Assembly (NCBI GenBank): GCA_026785875.1
Contig: JAJAZF010000126.1
Span: forward strand, 1 to 6,280
Length of the DNA: 6,280 nucleotides
Origin: Chamaesiphon sp.
GTDB taxonomy: Bacteria > Cyanobacteriota > Cyanobacteriia > Cyanobacteriales > Chamaesiphonaceae
Reading direction: 5' to 3'
Positions 5,779 through 6,280 of this stretch are shown here, in pieces. Both the position numbers and the translations under genes were made by a program. The notes beneath the pieces were generated by a model. The model was given only the letters and a program-made list of their open reading frames with translations. It searched no databases and was not told the origin of the DNA. How positions within the stretch are numbered: position 1 is the first letter of the stretch; each line of letters starts with the position of its first letter.

Positions 5779-6280
5779 CGAACGAATACAAGAATCTCTC
5801 CGCAATTGCAAAAGCTAGTGGAACACGTTTAAATAATTGGGTTAACCGTTCAGTGGGCAAAAAAGCGATCGTCGATTTCAAGCTCAAGTACCCAGAGATC
5901 GACCACCCATTAGTAACAAAAAAGGGGAAAGGAGGCGGGACTTGGGGACACCCAGAATTAGCTGCTATTTTTGCCGCTTGGTGTAATCCCAGGTTTACTG
6001 CGGAGGTTGTAGAGCAGAACGTCCAACTGAAAGAACAGAACGCAATACTCAAAGAAAAAATCCGAACATTCCAAGTAAACACACCCGCCCAAATTGCCTC
6101 TGTCCGAGACGAAGCTGAGAAGGTGAAGCAAATGGCATACAAGGCGGAAGAAAAAACCGAGGCAGAAATAGAGCTAATAGCAAAGTGTCACTTCGTGCAG
6201 AATGCAGGAGCGCATCCGAAAGGGATAACATTCGAGCAATATTTACCCCATTGGCTTTTTTCAATGCGAGAGCGCACGGA
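5769..6280 (+). CDS. KilA-N domain protein, 3' end beyond the window
   Basis: 170 residues are visible and the frame is still open at the window edge. Residues about 8-85 are a KilA-N DNA-binding domain, best seen in GTRLNNWVNR (18-27) and GTWGHPELAAIFAAWCNPRF (57-76), the family's hallmark segment of phage and large DNA virus regulators. The usual N-terminal strand of the domain is short here. Residues about 80-135 are rich in Glu, Lys and Gln with heptad-like spacing and probably form a coiled coil for dimerisation. Residues 136-170 start another unit that I do not recognise. The start is constrained by an in-frame TGA at 5760-5762; GAG at 5761-5763 is a weak ribosome site. The gene begins 63 nt after the helicase and inside a palindromic operator, suggesting separate, self-controlled expression. 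Confidence 0.85.
   Translation, partial: MNIPNEYKNLSAIAKASGTRLNNWVNRSVGKKAIVDFKLKYPEIDHPLVTKKGKGGGTWGHPELAAIFAAWCNPRFTAEVVEQNVQLKEQNAILKEKIRTFQVNTPAQIASVRDEAEKVKQMAYKAEEKTEAEIELIAKCHFVQNAGAHPKGITFEQYLPHWLFSMRERT

Noticed and set aside
5750..6142. 130-codon leftward frame opposite the KilA-N gene
   Set aside because: The + strand frame here carries the clear KilA-N signature; the leftward frame is antisense to it and matches nothing recognisable.

Overview
This window most likely comes from a cyanobacterium. GATCG-rich coding sequence is frequent, there is a full GCGATCGC (HIP1-type) octamer at 2800-2807, and the gene set fits the accessory DNA (plasmid, prophage or integrative element) common in filamentous cyanobacteria. 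This assignment is inference from sequence style; no marker gene is present.

Layout: positions 1-777 are non-coding. From left to right they hold a stretch with little recognisable (1-189), an AT-rich block full of short inverted repeats with a perfect CRP-type site TGTGA-N6-TCACA (190-404), an intrinsic terminator that reads leftward (411-449), a 13-bp AT-rich hairpin (456-487), and a highly structured 5' leader (513-775) directly in front of the first gene. Three genes follow, all on the + strand. (1) 778-3843 encodes a 1021-residue zinc finger / TOPRIM / DUF927 P-loop protein, probably a primase-helicase. (2) 3876-5705 encodes a 609-residue superfamily 2 helicase resembling RadD, with a zinc ribbon. 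(3) 5769 to the window end encodes a KilA-N domain protein with a coiled coil, cut off by the window edge.

Working model: genes 1 and 2 form a replication module (primase-helicase plus a DNA-remodelling helicase), 32 nt apart and probably co-transcribed. The KilA-N protein resembles phage and mobile-element DNA-binding proteins. It is preceded by two overlapping palindromes that run into its start codon and look like an autoregulatory operator.

The least expected signals are not protein domains. One is a 16-bp inverted repeat (513-528 / 741-756) whose right arm can instead form an 8-bp hairpin covering the ribosome binding site of the primase-helicase gene, so two exclusive RNA folds are possible. 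The second is a leftward terminator with no leftward gene to serve, hinting at a counter-transcribed RNA. The third is a cluster of eleven exact copies, in both orientations, of the 9-mer CCGTACCCA / TGGGTACGG inside the 3' part of the primase-helicase gene. Together they would fit replication copy-number control, but none of this is proven by sequence alone.
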